Shown here: piece after piece, positions 15,247 through 26,825 of the stretch
How positions within the stretch are numbered: the stretch's first letter is position 1
How the letters are laid out: each line of letters begins with the position of its first letter
NCBI GenBank assembly: GCA_002077065.1
Contig: NAJO01000006.1
Location: 434,001-498,000 of the forward strand
Length of the DNA stretch: 64,000 bases
Source: Cryoendolithus antarcticus
Lineage: Eukaryota; Ascomycota; Dothideomycetes; Cladosporiales; Cladosporiaceae
Direction of reading: 5' to 3'
Notes under the pieces: model-generated
What the model was told of the DNA's origin: nothing
The model's database searches: none
Seen by the model: the letters and a program-made list of their open reading frames with translations, nothing else
Position numbers and translations under genes: made by a program

Positions 15247-15744
15247 TCATGCATACACTATCGAGTTCTCATCATCCTCATGAGGCCATCGGCCGCGAAT
15301 GTGGTCGTATTCTGCTTGAGCAGCCTTGCCGAAGAGCAAGACGGCGCACCTAATCCAGTGTCGCACCGCCGGATCCTCACAAGCTGGAAGTCTAGCAAGG
15401 TCATCGATATTCCGAGTATCGACCTTGCTGTTGTCTCTGATATTGTGTACCAAGTACTCCGCAAATCTCGTCCATGCGCCCTCTTCCGCCGCGGCCATAA
15501 ACTCGCTCCGATCAAGTCGACGCGGGTCTTCGAAACCAGGTTCAACGCGTCTTTGACGGTGCATATCGTACTTTAGCAACAGCCACCATGTGCGCTGCAT
15601 ATATGCGAAGATGAATCGTTCCGGCGGATCTATGTGCGAGCAACGGCCTTGACGAGAGGGTTCCATACGCGCGGCATCCCTTGCACATGCGACCTCGTAG
15701 CGCATCATACTATTCACGTCGGCGAAAGTCATCTCTTGAGGCAA
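15247..15744 (-). CDS. Hypothetical protein, 165 residues
   Basis: This single open frame has protein-like composition (many D, E, R and aromatic residues, few low-complexity runs) and an ATG start. Segments such as RFIFAYMQRTWWLLLKYDMH and HWIRCAVLLFGKAAQAEYDH look like amphipathic helices of a soluble globular domain. There is no signal peptide, membrane segment or motif I can name. It could be a lineage-specific gene. It is convergent with the small gene to its left. Confidence 0.5.
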   Translation of the reverse strand: MPQEMTFADVNSMMRYEVACARDAARMEPSRQGRCSHIDPPERFIFAYMQRTWWLLLKYDMHRQRRVEPGFEDPRRLDRSEFMAAAEEGAWTRFAEYLVHNIRDNSKVDTRNIDDLARLPACEDPAVRHWIRCAVLLFGKAAQAEYDHIRGRWPHEDDENSIVYA

Positions 15745-16072
15745 TCGCGGTCAGCGAAATACCACAAGCGCGATTCGGCAACACGCGAATAAAATAGGAG
15801 CGGACCGCTCGAGAAGTGCGAGCGTTCGACACTGCTAGCGGTCGACACTGCTTGTGTACATTACAATGCTATGACGAACCGTTCTTAATGCCGCCTAAGA
15901 GAGACACCAGAGGACACAGTACTCGCCTTAACAGCCTGGATACGGACCTACTCTTGCGGCGCGCCATAAACAGCGTTCTCTTTCACGTTGTGTCGCCGAG
16001 CGGTCCCCGTCTTTGATCACTCGCGTGAGCAGCTACTCATTATACAGCCCCATCATACACCTCATCCTAGTT
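15745..16072. other. Intergenic, nothing recognised
   Basis: This is the region between the 165-residue ORF (which starts here, minus strand) and the 3' end of POL5. No ORF or structured element is supported. Confidence 0.4.
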
Positions 16073-19000
16073 TTACGTCTGTTTTCGCATCGCGATAGAC
16101 CAGCTTGTCCATTCCGTGAATACACTACTCTGCACTTTCGAAGTCGGATCCTTCCACCACTGCTCCTGTAGCTGCGCATACATGCCCACGATGCGCCCGT
16201 AGCAAGCGGGGTCCATCGTGACAAGCACTTTGCTCAGGAAGAGGCTTGAACGACTGCATGCATTTGCGTGCAGCTTTGATCCGCCTTCAGTCATCTCGAC
16301 GTGCGCGGCTGACAGAAGCGCAAAGCCAGCATCCTCGTCGGGCAACACTGGTAGGGCCTTGTGCTTATTGCAGGCTTCAAAGTACTGCTTCAGCACTGCG
16401 AAAGCCTTCTCCGCTGTCGGCTTGCTCGTGGTCTCGCGGATGAGCACCACCAAAGGTGCAATGATGTCTAGCGCAAGCACGTTCGAGTATTCTGCTTTCA
16501 CATAGATCGCTAGAAGGTCAAGCACCCGGTTCTTGAAGCTGACGATCGTGTCCTTGGCATCTTTGTTATCTTGCTTCTGGCCTGACTTCTTCTTGAGCTC
16601 TTTGAACACATTCTGCAGGGCGGGCTCGACTGCCATCATCTGCTCGTCGTCCATATCTGAGCCATCATCATCGTCTGCCATCGCTGCTGCGCCGAGCGCG
16701 GCCGCCAGCTTCTGATCAAACGCTGCAACGGCGTCGAGGTCCTCTTCATCGTCATCGGTTGCTTCGCTTTCCGAGTCCTCTTCAGCTTCTTCATCATCTT
16801 CTTCCTCCTGTTCGCTGTCATCCGATGCGTCCGCTCCAACTTCTTCGCCATTGACCAGCTCTACATCAGACATATCATCTACGTCAATGATCGAGCCGTC
16901 CTCCTCCTCAGAGCCCTCCTCCACCTCGTCTTCCTCGTTACGGAACAGCTCCTGTTGTCCACTGAGATTCTCCCGTTGCGCCAATACTGCTAGCATCGAT
17001 TGCAGGCCCTCAGGCGTTAAATTGGCTGCAAACGTTGTGAATACTTGCTCCGCCAGCTTACGGTACAGGGTAGACTGCTTCGACACAAAGCTTAGCAACA
17101 GCTCTATCAGAGTTGAGACAGACTGCGTGTCAACGTCCCACTGACCGGCGCAGTCGTGTAGATCTTGTAGAGCAAGTCCAGCATCCGGATCCTCGTTGTA
17201 CACCTGCAGCACAGCCATGGCGTAGAGTAGAACGAAGGCCCTTGGCACGTCCTCTGACTTCCCTGATCCAGGCGCGCCCAGCATCGTACTTTTCAAGCTC
17301 GTATCTTGCATGCGCTTGTCAGTCTTGCGCACCAAAGCCTTGACTTCTTTTTCGGCAGCCGGGTAGCCATATGACTTCTCACCGACAGACCGCAGGTGCT
17401 CGACAGTCAAGCGGAGTGTGCGACTTGCTTGTGCCAGTGGGAGCTTCATAACATGGCCGATGAGTGACGAGAGTCGCTGGCGGCATACCTGTCGCGTAGC
17501 ATCTGAAATGGGTGGAGAAGCCAGCGCCTTGTCAAGCTTCCAGTAACCCAGCTCTACCAAGAAGTTAAGCGCTGTACTCAACCATTGTGGTGGCGTTGGT
17601 ACGTAGTCGGTTCCATATGATCCAAGAAACAGCTCGGCTGGTTTTCGTGAACGCACGACTGTCAGCACGAAATCTGCAATCATCCGTCGTGCATTCTCGG
17701 CGTTACCCTGGTCCTCGGCCTTCAGTGCTGGTCTAAGTATCATCGTCTTCAATGTGTCCATGGCATCTTCAAGCTTCGAGTGATCGGCATGCGTTAGCAG
17801 AGTGTCCATCGTCTTTGTTTTGGTCGCTTGGTCGAAGTTGATCGCACCAGCATGTATTAAACTGCTCGCTGCGTTGCCGGCAACGGCGGAATCTTGCTTC
17901 GCCCGTGAGATCAATTGGTTCAGCGGAGCTTTCGCAGCCTCGAACAGGTATCGCTGTGAATCAGCACGTTGAGCCATGATGCATCGCAAAACGTTGGGCG
18001 AAAAGACGCAGCCCACGGCCACGGGAGGTGCGCTCGATATGGCGAGGCCGAGAATTTGAAAGCCAAGTGCCTTGCGTTCGCTGGATGCATTTTCGTTGAA
18101 CAGCGTCTGATCAACGCAGGCGGCCCAGAACGTGGGAAAGTTCTCCGTCATCGGCATGTCCAGGTGTTCAGACGCCGCCTTGTCTGATTGATGCATCGCT
18201 CGCATAATGACTGACCATGCAAACGACGGTGCAGCTTGACGACTCCCCGAAGACGTGGTGGTAGAGTCACCGTCCTCGACAGGTACCTCTTGGAGCACCT
18301 TGCTGAGTACATGTCGCTCAGACTTCGCGAGAGGACCCTTCTTATCCCAAACACCGACCGGTAGCCGAATTGCAGGCCGTGCGCCGAAGAGCATCCAGAG
18401 TGCGACACCTTCGGGCGTCTTCCATAACGCCTTCGCGGACAACCAGTCAATGATGGTCTGCAGTCGCTCAGGGGACAGCTGGCTGCCTGCACGACTAGCA
18501 AGAAATTCGTACAGCATAGCACCGCAATCTCTCCGCATCCATGGCTTCTCCGCCATCTGCTCAACGACCGCGCCGATCAATGCTTGGAAGTCATGCTGCG
18601 GGACCGCATCACTTGCGCCCACATCGCTCTGCAGAATGGCTTGGAACGCAAATCGTCGACCAATGAGGTAGTCCCTCTTCTCTTGCCCACTGACATTCCC
18701 CTCGACAGTCGTAAGCTTGCCAACCTGCTCCGTCACACCAGCTAGCGTGAACTCCGAGACTCCCAATCCAAACGCCAACCTCAGCACCTCAGCCAGCGCG
18801 ATCGAGAAGCCAAGTCTGGCAGCCTTCCGTCCACTACAGAGACCTTTGATGAGGCGGGCAAGGGCACTCTGTAGTCGCGGAATCTGCGCATCTGAATTTG
18901 TGCTCAGGGCACGAACAAGCTTGCCAGCTGCTGCGAGTCGGACGGCCTGTACATCATCCGCGAGCTCATCGTACATGCGTGCGAATTGCGCATCAGCCTC

Positions 19001-19126
19001 GCTATAGTCCAGTCTTCGTTTCCTGGACGGATGAATTTGCTCCGATGATTGCGCAGTCTCGCCATCGTGTGGCCGCTTGTGCCCGTTCGTGACGACCGTC
19101 GACGGTCCATTCGTTGCTCCTGCCAT
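16073..19126 (-). CDS. pol5: DNA polymerase V / Mybbp1A family protein (POL5)
   Basis: Despite its name the family acts in the nucleolus in rDNA transcription and ribosome biogenesis, and is built of HEAT-like helices rather than a polymerase fold. A single exon encodes 1017 residues from the ATG at 19126. An ATG 26 codons further upstream (19204) is in frame but adds sequence unlike the family, whose conserved part starts near FARMYDELADDVQAVRLAAA. Early LxxLxxAL-type helices (ARLIKGLCSGRKAARLGFSI, AEVLRLAF), a central PGSGKSEDVPRAFVLLYAM block, and a long acidic tract around residues 720-800 (GSEEEDGS, DDSEQEEEDDEEAEEDSESE) are seen and are typical. It is divergent from the RWD gene. Confidence 0.92.
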   Translation of the reverse strand: MAGATNGPSTVVTNGHKRPHDGETAQSSEQIHPSRKRRLDYSEADAQFARMYDELADDVQAVRLAAAGKLVRALSTNSDAQIPRLQSALARLIKGLCSGRKAARLGFSIALAEVLRLAFGLGVSEFTLAGVTEQVGKLTTVEGNVSGQEKRDYLIGRRFAFQAILQSDVGASDAVPQHDFQALIGAVVEQMAEKPWMRRDCGAMLYEFLASRAGSQLSPERLQTIIDWLSAKALWKTPEGVALWMLFGARPAIRLPVGVWDKKGPLAKSERHVLSKVLQEVPVEDGDSTTTSSGSRQAAPSFAWSVIMRAMHQSDKAASEHLDMPMTENFPTFWAACVDQTLFNENASSERKALGFQILGLAISSAPPVAVGCVFSPNVLRCIMAQRADSQRYLFEAAKAPLNQLISRAKQDSAVAGNAASSLIHAGAINFDQATKTKTMDTLLTHADHSKLEDAMDTLKTMILRPALKAEDQGNAENARRMIADFVLTVVRSRKPAELFLGSYGTDYVPTPPQWLSTALNFLVELGYWKLDKALASPPISDATRQVCRQRLSSLIGHVMKLPLAQASRTLRLTVEHLRSVGEKSYGYPAAEKEVKALVRKTDKRMQDTSLKSTMLGAPGSGKSEDVPRAFVLLYAMAVLQVYNEDPDAGLALQDLHDCAGQWDVDTQSVSTLIELLLSFVSKQSTLYRKLAEQVFTTFAANLTPEGLQSMLAVLAQRENLSGQQELFRNEEDEVEEGSEEEDGSIIDVDDMSDVELVNGEEVGADASDDSEQEEEDDEEAEEDSESEATDDDEEDLDAVAAFDQKLAAALGAAAMADDDDGSDMDDEQMMAVEPALQNVFKELKKKSGQKQDNKDAKDTIVSFKNRVLDLLAIYVKAEYSNVLALDIIAPLVVLIRETTSKPTAEKAFAVLKQYFEACNKHKALPVLPDEDAGFALLSAAHVEMTEGGSKLHANACSRSSLFLSKVLVTMDPACYGRIVGMYAQLQEQWWKDPTSKVQSSVFTEWTSWSIAMRKQT

Positions 19127-19465
19127 CACGCTTGCAAATCTTGGATCGCTACAGGATATGCTGAGCTTGTGTGTATTCGCGATAGAGACCTCGAAAAAGT
19201 TCAAGAATGCGAACTTAGACTTCAGCGCTAGCGTTTGACGCCCGAACCCTGTTTGAGAGCTTAATTCACAAATGCACCCTTAGCGAGAGTGTATATGTAC
19301 GACAATGCAGTCTATCTGAACTTGCGGACAGACTGTAAACTCATGGGTAGCGAGGTGGTTGGTTGTGGCGTCTCGTGTAGCGCTGAAGAGATGTTCCCGG
19401 CACTCTAAGCGTCACACGAACGTTGCATCGACGTTTACAGGGCAATCATCTGAACATCTACTACC
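19127..19465. promoter_or_regulatory. Divergent promoter region, POL5 / RWD protein
   Basis: These 339 bp lie between the two start codons. An in-frame extension of POL5 occupies 19127-19204 but looks like 5' UTR. No specific site is assigned. Confidence 0.45.
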
Positions 19466-20161
19466 ATGTCGACCAGTATCGACGAACGCCTATCTGATGA
19501 GCTCTCCTTGATCAATACAATGTACGTTGACCAAGCAAGCTGGGTTCCTTCAGAACGCGAGCTAGAGTTCACCGACGGCTCATCGAACTTCGCTATTCGC
19601 CTGCCAGACGAATACCTCACTTCTGCCCTGCCCACAGTGATCAAGGCCAGCGCCGAGAAGCAGGATCTACGCCAGGCTCTCAGCGAGAAGGTCCGTGAGA
19701 TGTCTGTGGGTGAGGAGGTATTGGATCAGATCTTCGAGTCGTTCTTCGCACTTGTAGAGACGTCCAAGGCTGCGAGTCAGCTGCTAGGGGCAAAGCCTGT
19801 GGCCGCCATGAAGCCGGGTGAAGATCTGCGGAAGGCTACTGTGATCATTTGGTTACATCACTTACTCAATACGAACAAGCGCAAGCTCGCTCTCTCACCT
19901 GCTGGCTCCGTCTCAGGTATGACCAAGCCCGGCTACCCCGGTGTACTGATCTACAGTGGCCCTTCCGACGCTGTACATGAGCACGTCAACGAGCTCAAAG
20001 CGCAGAACTGGGCAGCCTTCCAGGTTCGACTTGACAGTGACGAAGAATGGAGGTTCGAACACGCTAAGGGAGTGATCGAGGTCGAGAATCTGGGGGATGT
20101 GGTGAAGGGTGTTGGTGCGAAGAGGAAGGACGAGTTCATGGAAGCTATGAGAATGAAGTGA
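19466..20161 (+). CDS. RWD domain protein with C-terminal DUF1115 (RWDD2 type)
   Basis: A single exon encodes 231 residues. Residues 5-135 fit an RWD domain (RLSDELSLINTMY start, then ELEFTDGSSNFAIRLPDEY, typical of RWD strand 1-3). Residues about 140-225 fit the DUF1115/Prp3 C-terminal-like domain, with the signature WLHHLLNTNKRK and GYPGVLIYSGP. The family is widespread in eukaryotes (RWDD2A/B) and its function is not established; protein-protein interaction is the usual assumption. The ATG at 19466 is followed directly by the domain. There is no sign of introns or damage. Confidence 0.85.
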   Translation: MSTSIDERLSDELSLINTMYVDQASWVPSERELEFTDGSSNFAIRLPDEYLTSALPTVIKASAEKQDLRQALSEKVREMSVGEEVLDQIFESFFALVETSKAASQLLGAKPVAAMKPGEDLRKATVIIWLHHLLNTNKRKLALSPAGSVSGMTKPGYPGVLIYSGPSDAVHEHVNELKAQNWAAFQVRLDSDEEWRFEHAKGVIEVENLGDVVKGVGAKRKDEFMEAMRMK

Positions 20162-20695
20162 GAGGTACGGGTCTGGATGTTTATCTCGTGACATGCATGA
20201 TCAGACCTATGCTGGTCCTGCCGAGCTCGTAGGTGAGCGTGGCGTGCAAAGTACCTTCGATACTCATGCCAATCCTGCGATCGCCTGGCGCCAGCGTTCG
20301 GGCTATGCTTGGACCGCCGCTGGAAAGCTCGAATCACCGCTTTGCTGTTGATCAAAAAGAAAGACGTGCATCCGCTTGCGCGGTGATCAAGTCTTCTGAG
20401 ATTGTCGTTGCAGCTGCCGACTACTGCCATCCTACATCCGGAGAACGACGTGCAGGAGCTTAGTGCAGCTTGCTCAGGCTTTTGTGCTGCCGGCTCTGCT
20501 GTCAAAAGGTACGCGCTTCGCTGGCCGTAGCCAGGCACTAGGTGCGGCACGTTATCGGGCGGGGCCTATTTCATGCAGCCCGCGGCCACCGGGCGGTCTT
20601 TGGACGGGGTTGAGTGGAGAATGGGGAATTCCAAAGAAACGAGCCGGGACAGTCCTGCTGGAGACACGCCTCTAGTCCCATGCGATATGGGTCTC
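20162..20695. other. Convergent 3' region between the RWD gene and zim17
   Basis: Both neighbours end here. A 199-codon minus-strand frame covering 19951-20550 is mostly antisense to the RWD gene and has cysteine/serine-rich, unprotein-like composition. No gene is supported. Confidence 0.45.
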
Positions 20696-21303
20696 TCAAG
20701 GCGGGGCAGGAGGAGTCGCGGCAACACCTGCAGCCTTCCCATCGTAGAACTCGATATCGCCGTCGGCACCAAGCGCGCCCTTCGTGATGTACTCGCCTTT
20801 CTCGCGCATGATGTCTTCCAGCGTGACTTTCTTGTCCGAAAAGATCTATTGCTGCGATCAGCCACTGCCATCGCTCACGTGTACTGGCTATCCGAACTCA
20901 CCTTCATATGATCAGCAATCAAATGCCTATTCTTGCATCCCGGGCACGTCACGAGTACAGTCCCGTGATGATAGGCCTGCTTCGTGATGCGATGCGAGGA
21001 TCTTTCCTGGCACTCCTTGCATGTGAAGGTCATCTGATAGGCGGGCTCTTCGGCCTTGCGAGCAGCAATGGCGTCGCTAGCTGCTCTGGCTTCATCGCTG
21101 CGGTCTGTGAGCGTGCGACCGGTGGACTGTACAGCATCGGTGCTATGGAGTCGAAGGCCGGGGATGGTCCATCGAGCAGCTGGTTGTCGGAGAAGTATCG
21201 CAGTCGCAGACCAGGGAGACGCAGTATGTATGCTACCTGACCTAGCGCTCAGCACTTGTTGCGACGTCCGCGACAGTGCTCGTAACCCCTTCGCCGCAAG
21301 CAT
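20696..21303 (-). CDS. zim17: DNL-type zinc finger protein Zim17/Tim15 (mtHsp70 escort)
   Basis: The protein keeps the mitochondrial Hsp70 soluble and thereby supports matrix import and Fe-S cluster assembly. Exons complement(20902-21303) and complement(20696-20845) join in phase 0 across a 56-nt intron and give 183 residues. An arginine/serine/alanine-rich presequence occupies roughly the first 45 residues. The zinc ribbon is seen as TCKEC, then ITKQAYHHGTVLVTCPGCKNRHLIADH: two CxxC pairs with the HxxG/HLIADH hallmark. The second exon carries the family's DIMREKGE and DIEFYDG. It is divergent from cullin-3. Confidence 0.93.
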
Positions 21304-21713
21304 CCTGATAATGTGGTAGTGTCGTGATGGCTTGACTGGAATGTTGCCCGTATTCTAGCCCGTGACGCCACATGCTTCTGGAAAAGAGGGTTAGGGTTGC
21401 CCTGCATATCGGCCCGCATGCGGCTACGAACAGCTGGTGGGGAATGTGGTCGGCCTAAGGCCATATGGAAAGACCACAGCTGCATCAGAGTGCAGTGAAC
21501 TGTCTTGCCGGCCTGTCTTACTCATCCGCCTGCAGATATCCCAATCTACATCGCCACTCTTCTCAGATTTCGGCATACAGCATACCAAGCGCTCGGTCTC
21601 TGCGCGCGCTACTGGAAGGGAAGCTGACTGCACCGTGCCGAATGCCCATTCCTGCACTTCTGGGAGGGTACTTGCAGTGCGGACAGGGAAGGAACGATTG
21701 AGGAGGAGCGAAG
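21304..21713. promoter_or_regulatory. Divergent promoter region, zim17 / cul3
   Basis: These 410 bp lie between the two start codons. They contain two tandem TTAGGG-type units (see separate entry). In the cullin frame an ORF stays open across this region to 21437, but it lacks the cullin N-terminal layout and is taken as non-coding. Confidence 0.5.
21387..21398 (+). promoter_or_regulatory. Tandem TTAGGG-like motif in divergent promoter
   Basis: The bases AGGGTTAGGGTT are seen here. In several yeasts and filamentous fungi Tbf1/Rap1-type factors bind telomere-like repeats in promoters of housekeeping genes. That such a factor acts here is inference; chance occurrence is possible. Confidence 0.3.
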
Positions 21714-24336
21714 ATGGCGTCGTTGGCGGGGAGGGGGCCAAGGGCCAAGATTCGTCCACCAAGAAGAGTAAGTCCGCGCTTGCAATCACTCACAAAATTA
21801 GAGAGATACACATACAGCATACTGACATGGCTATCCACCCACAGGGCCTCGCCAACAACGATATCGACTTCAATGACACGTGGGGCGTCTTGGAAAAGGC
21901 ATTCCTAGAGATTCACACCAAGAACGCATCGGCATTATCATTCGAGGAGCTGTACCGCAATGCCTACAAGATTGTCCTGAAAAAGAAGGGCGACGAGCTG
22001 TATAAGCGCGTGGCTGACTTCGAGGAGCGATGGCTGGCCGAAAATGTGCACAAGAGAGTCGTCAATCTGCTCACACCACCCCTGATGATGTTGGACTCCA
22101 CCAGTGGGCGCTCGCTGACGACAACCGCTGAGAAGAAAGACTCAGGCGAGAAATTCTTGCGAGAGCTCAGAGGCGCCTGGGAGGATCACCAAGTGTGCAT
22201 GAGCATGCTGACCGATGTTCTGATGTACATGGACCGCGTGTACTGCCAGGACTCACGCCAACCTTCCATCTTCGCAAAGTCCATGGGCCTGTTCCGCGAT
22301 CAGATACTACGGAAACCGGCTCGCACGGAGATGCCCATACTGCTCGACATACTCACACGCATCATCCTGGACCAAATAAGAATGGATCGAGACGGCGAAA
22401 CAATACAGACGCACCTGATCAAGGCCAACATCTCCATGCTCGAGGGGTTGTACGACTCTGATCAGGAGGTGGAGGACGAGAAGCTGTACCTGACTGCATT
22501 CGAGACGGAATTTCTCGCGACGAGCGCAGACTTTTACAGGACGGAAGGGGAGCGGATGCTAAGAGAGTCGGATGCTGGCACATACTGCACGCATGCGAAG
22601 AGACGAATAGATGAGGAAGGCGATCGATGTCGGTCGACGTTATCAGAGAGCACGGCGCCGAAGATACAACGCGTGGTCGAGGACGAACTCATACGGCATA
22701 AGATGAAGGGCTTGATTGAGATGGACAGTGGGGTAGAGTACATGGTGGACAACGACAAGCTGCAGGAGCTGGGCTTTGTCTTTGATCTGGAGGCAAGAGT
22801 GGACGTAAAGAAGACTGAGCTCACGAGAGCGATCCAGAAAATCGTGATGGAGATGGGGGCGAATATCACGAATGCAGCAGTCGCGGCGTCGGCAACGTCC
22901 GCAGCACCAGGCACGACTGAAGAGCAAGCGGAGGACAAGGCAAAGACGGGTGCTGCCAAGGTCAATCAAGTGACAGTAGCGGCTCTGAAGTGGTCGGAAG
23001 ATATTCTGGCCCTCAAGGACCGCTTCGACAACATCTGGCGCCAAGCCTTCCAGTCCGACCAGATGCTTCAGATCGCACTTAACCGTAGCATGGCAGACAC
23101 GATCAACTCATTCAGTCGAAGCAGCGAGTACATATCCCTCTTCATCGACGACAACATGAAGAAGGGCATCCGCAACAAGACTGACGCCGAGGTCGATAGC
23201 ACACTGGAGAAGGCCATCATCCTCCTCCGCTACCTGCAAGACAAGGACCTCTTCGAAACCTACTACAAGAAGCATCTCTGCAAACGCCTGCTGCTCAATA
23301 AGTCCCAGAGCATCAGCGTCGAGAAGCAGATGATCTCGAAGATGAAGATCGAGCTCGGCAACTCCTTCACGCTCAAGCTCGAAGCCATGTTCAAGGACAT
23401 GACACTCTCGGAAGAGCTCACGAACGGCTACAAATCATATGTCAACAAGCTCGGCGATGCAGACCGCACGCGCGTAGACCTCGGCATCAACGTCCTGACA
23501 TCCATGACCTGGCCACTAGAAGCCTTCCGCGGTGGCGCGACAGCAGATGAAGACCAAGGAAATCTGCAGATCATCTTCCCTGCTTCGATCGATCGAGTCA
23601 AGACTGGCTTCACGCGTTTCTATAACGAGAAGCATTCTGGTCGGAAGCTGACCTGGCAGACGAACATGGGCGACGCAGATATCAAGGCCACATTCGCCAA
23701 GGCTGGGAAGGATGGCAAGCCACGGACACACGACATCAACTGCAGTACTTACGCTATGCTGATCTTGCTGCTCTTCAACGATCTGCCCGCTGGCGCGAGT
23801 CTGGCTTTCGAGGAGATCCAGGCTGCAACCAACATCCCCCCGAGCGATCTGGCACGGAACTTGCAGTCCCTGGCCGTAGCGCCTAAGACTCGATTCCTCG
23901 TCAAGGAGCCCATGAGCCGTGAGATCAATCCCGGCGACCGCTTCTCCTACAACGAGAACTTCAAATCGCAGTTCGTGAAGATCAAAGTCGGTGTCGTCTC
24001 AGCGGGCAACAAAGTCGAAGGCGATCGCGAGCGAAAGGAGACGGAGAAGAAGAACAACGATTCCCGTGGCTATGTGATTGAGGCGTGCGTGGTTAGGATC
24101 ATGAAGTAAGTCTTCTCATCACTGCCACACTGTTATGAACGAGTGCTAACGAGATTCACAGGCAGCGGAAAGTGCTCGCGCATACGGCGCTGCTGAACGA
24201 GACTATCACGCAGCTTTCGGCGCAGTTCAAGCCGGATGTCAATATGATCAAGAAGAAGATCGAGAGCCTCATTGAGAGGGAGTATTTGGAGAGAGTCGAC
24301 GAGGCCGCAGTGCCGAGCTACCGATACTTAGCATGA
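21714..24336 (+). CDS. cul3: Cullin-3 (scaffold of BTB-type ubiquitin ligases)
   Basis: The scaffold joins BTB substrate adaptors to Rbx1 and an E2 enzyme. Exons 21714-21767, 21845-24105 and 24162-24336 give 829 residues. The N-terminus begins MASLAGRGPRAKIRPPRR and continues after the first intron with the cullin-3 stretch DFNDTWGVLEKAF, IHTKNASALSFEELYRNAYK. The cullin homology core is seen in LFETYYKKHLCKRLLLNKS and SKMKIELGNSFT. The neddylation site region is seen at VIEACVVRIMK, spliced across intron 2 to QRKVLAHTALLNETI, and the protein ends with PSYRYLA. An insert at about residues 380-420, rich in A, T and E, is unusual. The ATG is chosen because the conserved basic N-terminus follows. 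Confidence 0.96.
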
Positions 24337-25090
24337 GCGGACCTTTGTCACTGGGTGTGAAGGAGTCTGAAACGGCTGGGGAAGGCGAAATGTTGCATGC
24401 ATGTTGGGAAGTGGCAGGCGCACACTGCATTGGGCGGGTCTGGGGTCAATGAAAGGCACGGTCTGGTCTATTTGATGGTTGAGCGATGGTGTCTGGGTTC
24501 GGTTTGGTAGATGGAAGGGTGGCGCATCTCTGCTCTGTGCTAGCGTAGCCAGATAATGCCTGCGTGGGAGCTGTTGTAGACTCGGTAGAGCCGCTGCTGC
24601 TACGAAATGATGTCTACACACGCTCTCGTCGGATCGTGAGTACTTGCTCGTCCTGCCTTACCCGGCTCCTCATCATGCCCCTTCACCCAGCGAGATGCCA
24701 CTCCACTCCACCCAGCACCCGCTTTCGGAATCGCGTGCACAGAGGTAGGCGGGCATAGTGACGATGATTGCTTAGACGCACGAAAGGAATCTGCACAATA
24801 GCACAGTGTCGATTCTGCAAGTGAGCAAGCGGGAATGCATCGAGTCCATGTAGTTGAGCTAAGATCGCTAGCACTAGTCTATGGCTCGTGTAGCAAAGAT
24901 CAATGCTTCCTACCCTATGCAAGTCTGGGTACGCCGTAGCATGCCCCGTGAGTCGGCCTGGATGCGGCAGTTGCACTTCCTTCCCCCTTTCCAGTTCGTT
25001 CTATGACAGCCAACGCCAGCAAGTCGCCCACCACGGCGTCCTCGCCACGATCTGAACCATCTCACCAGCACCTGCCGCATCCGCGCTTTC
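24337..25090. other. 3' region between cul3 and the MAP kinase locus
   Basis: This stretch holds 3' untranslated sequence. Short frames are arginine- and cysteine-rich and look random. Its right end borders the coding-like exon described next. Confidence 0.4.
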
Positions 25091-25358
25091 CTAAAAGTAC
25101 CCACCCGCAGCAGCATAGCGGCCATCACCCTCATAGTACACCGAGATGCTCCCCGAGGAGCTAGCGTCCATGACTGGTGGCGCAGACCTAGCATTGAGGC
25201 CACCATCACGATGCTCCGGAAGGTTTGACGGCGTGCGAGCGGAGTAGTACTCGCCGGCGTTCTCGGGCGTGTAGGCTTGCTGGGCTTGCTTTGGCTCATG
25301 GACGTGCGGCGAGGCGAGAAGCTTGGTATATGAGGGGAGCGCTTCGTAGATGTGGTTG
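25091..25358 (-). other. Candidate alternative 3' coding exon of the MAP kinase gene
   Basis: Read on the minus strand from 25358, one frame is open for 88 codons to a TAG at 25093-25091, with strong third-position G/C preference and protein-like composition (starts NHIYEALPSYTKLL, ends GRYAAAGGYF). The exon has no usable ATG at its start. It is preceded by a canonical branch point and acceptor (ACTGACACCATCACAG). A GTAAAA donor at 25481, which contains the kinase stop codon, would leave CG; the first base C of this exon completes CGC (Arg), so the kinase frame continues through the 123-nt intron into this exon. Neither other nearby donor that I tested keeps this frame. It holds ASPHV, YTPEN and RTPSN, which are possible MAPK phosphosites. 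It may instead belong to an unrelated gene whose first exon I cannot find. Confidence 0.5.
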
Positions 25359-25477
25359 CTGTGATGGTGTCAGTAATGGGTTCTGGTGGATTGTAGTGTA
25401 TATATAGTGTCGCATTACGTCAGATTGTAATGTACAAAGGAAATGGCTATAGGTGCTGGATATCATGTTTTAATATT

Positions 25478-26825
<1,348 letters not shown>

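Noticed and set aside
21437..21844. Upstream in-frame extension of cullin-3 to 21437
   Set aside because: It reads through a good GTAAGT..CACAG intron and lacks the basic cullin-3 N-terminus, which is supplied by the exon at 21714.
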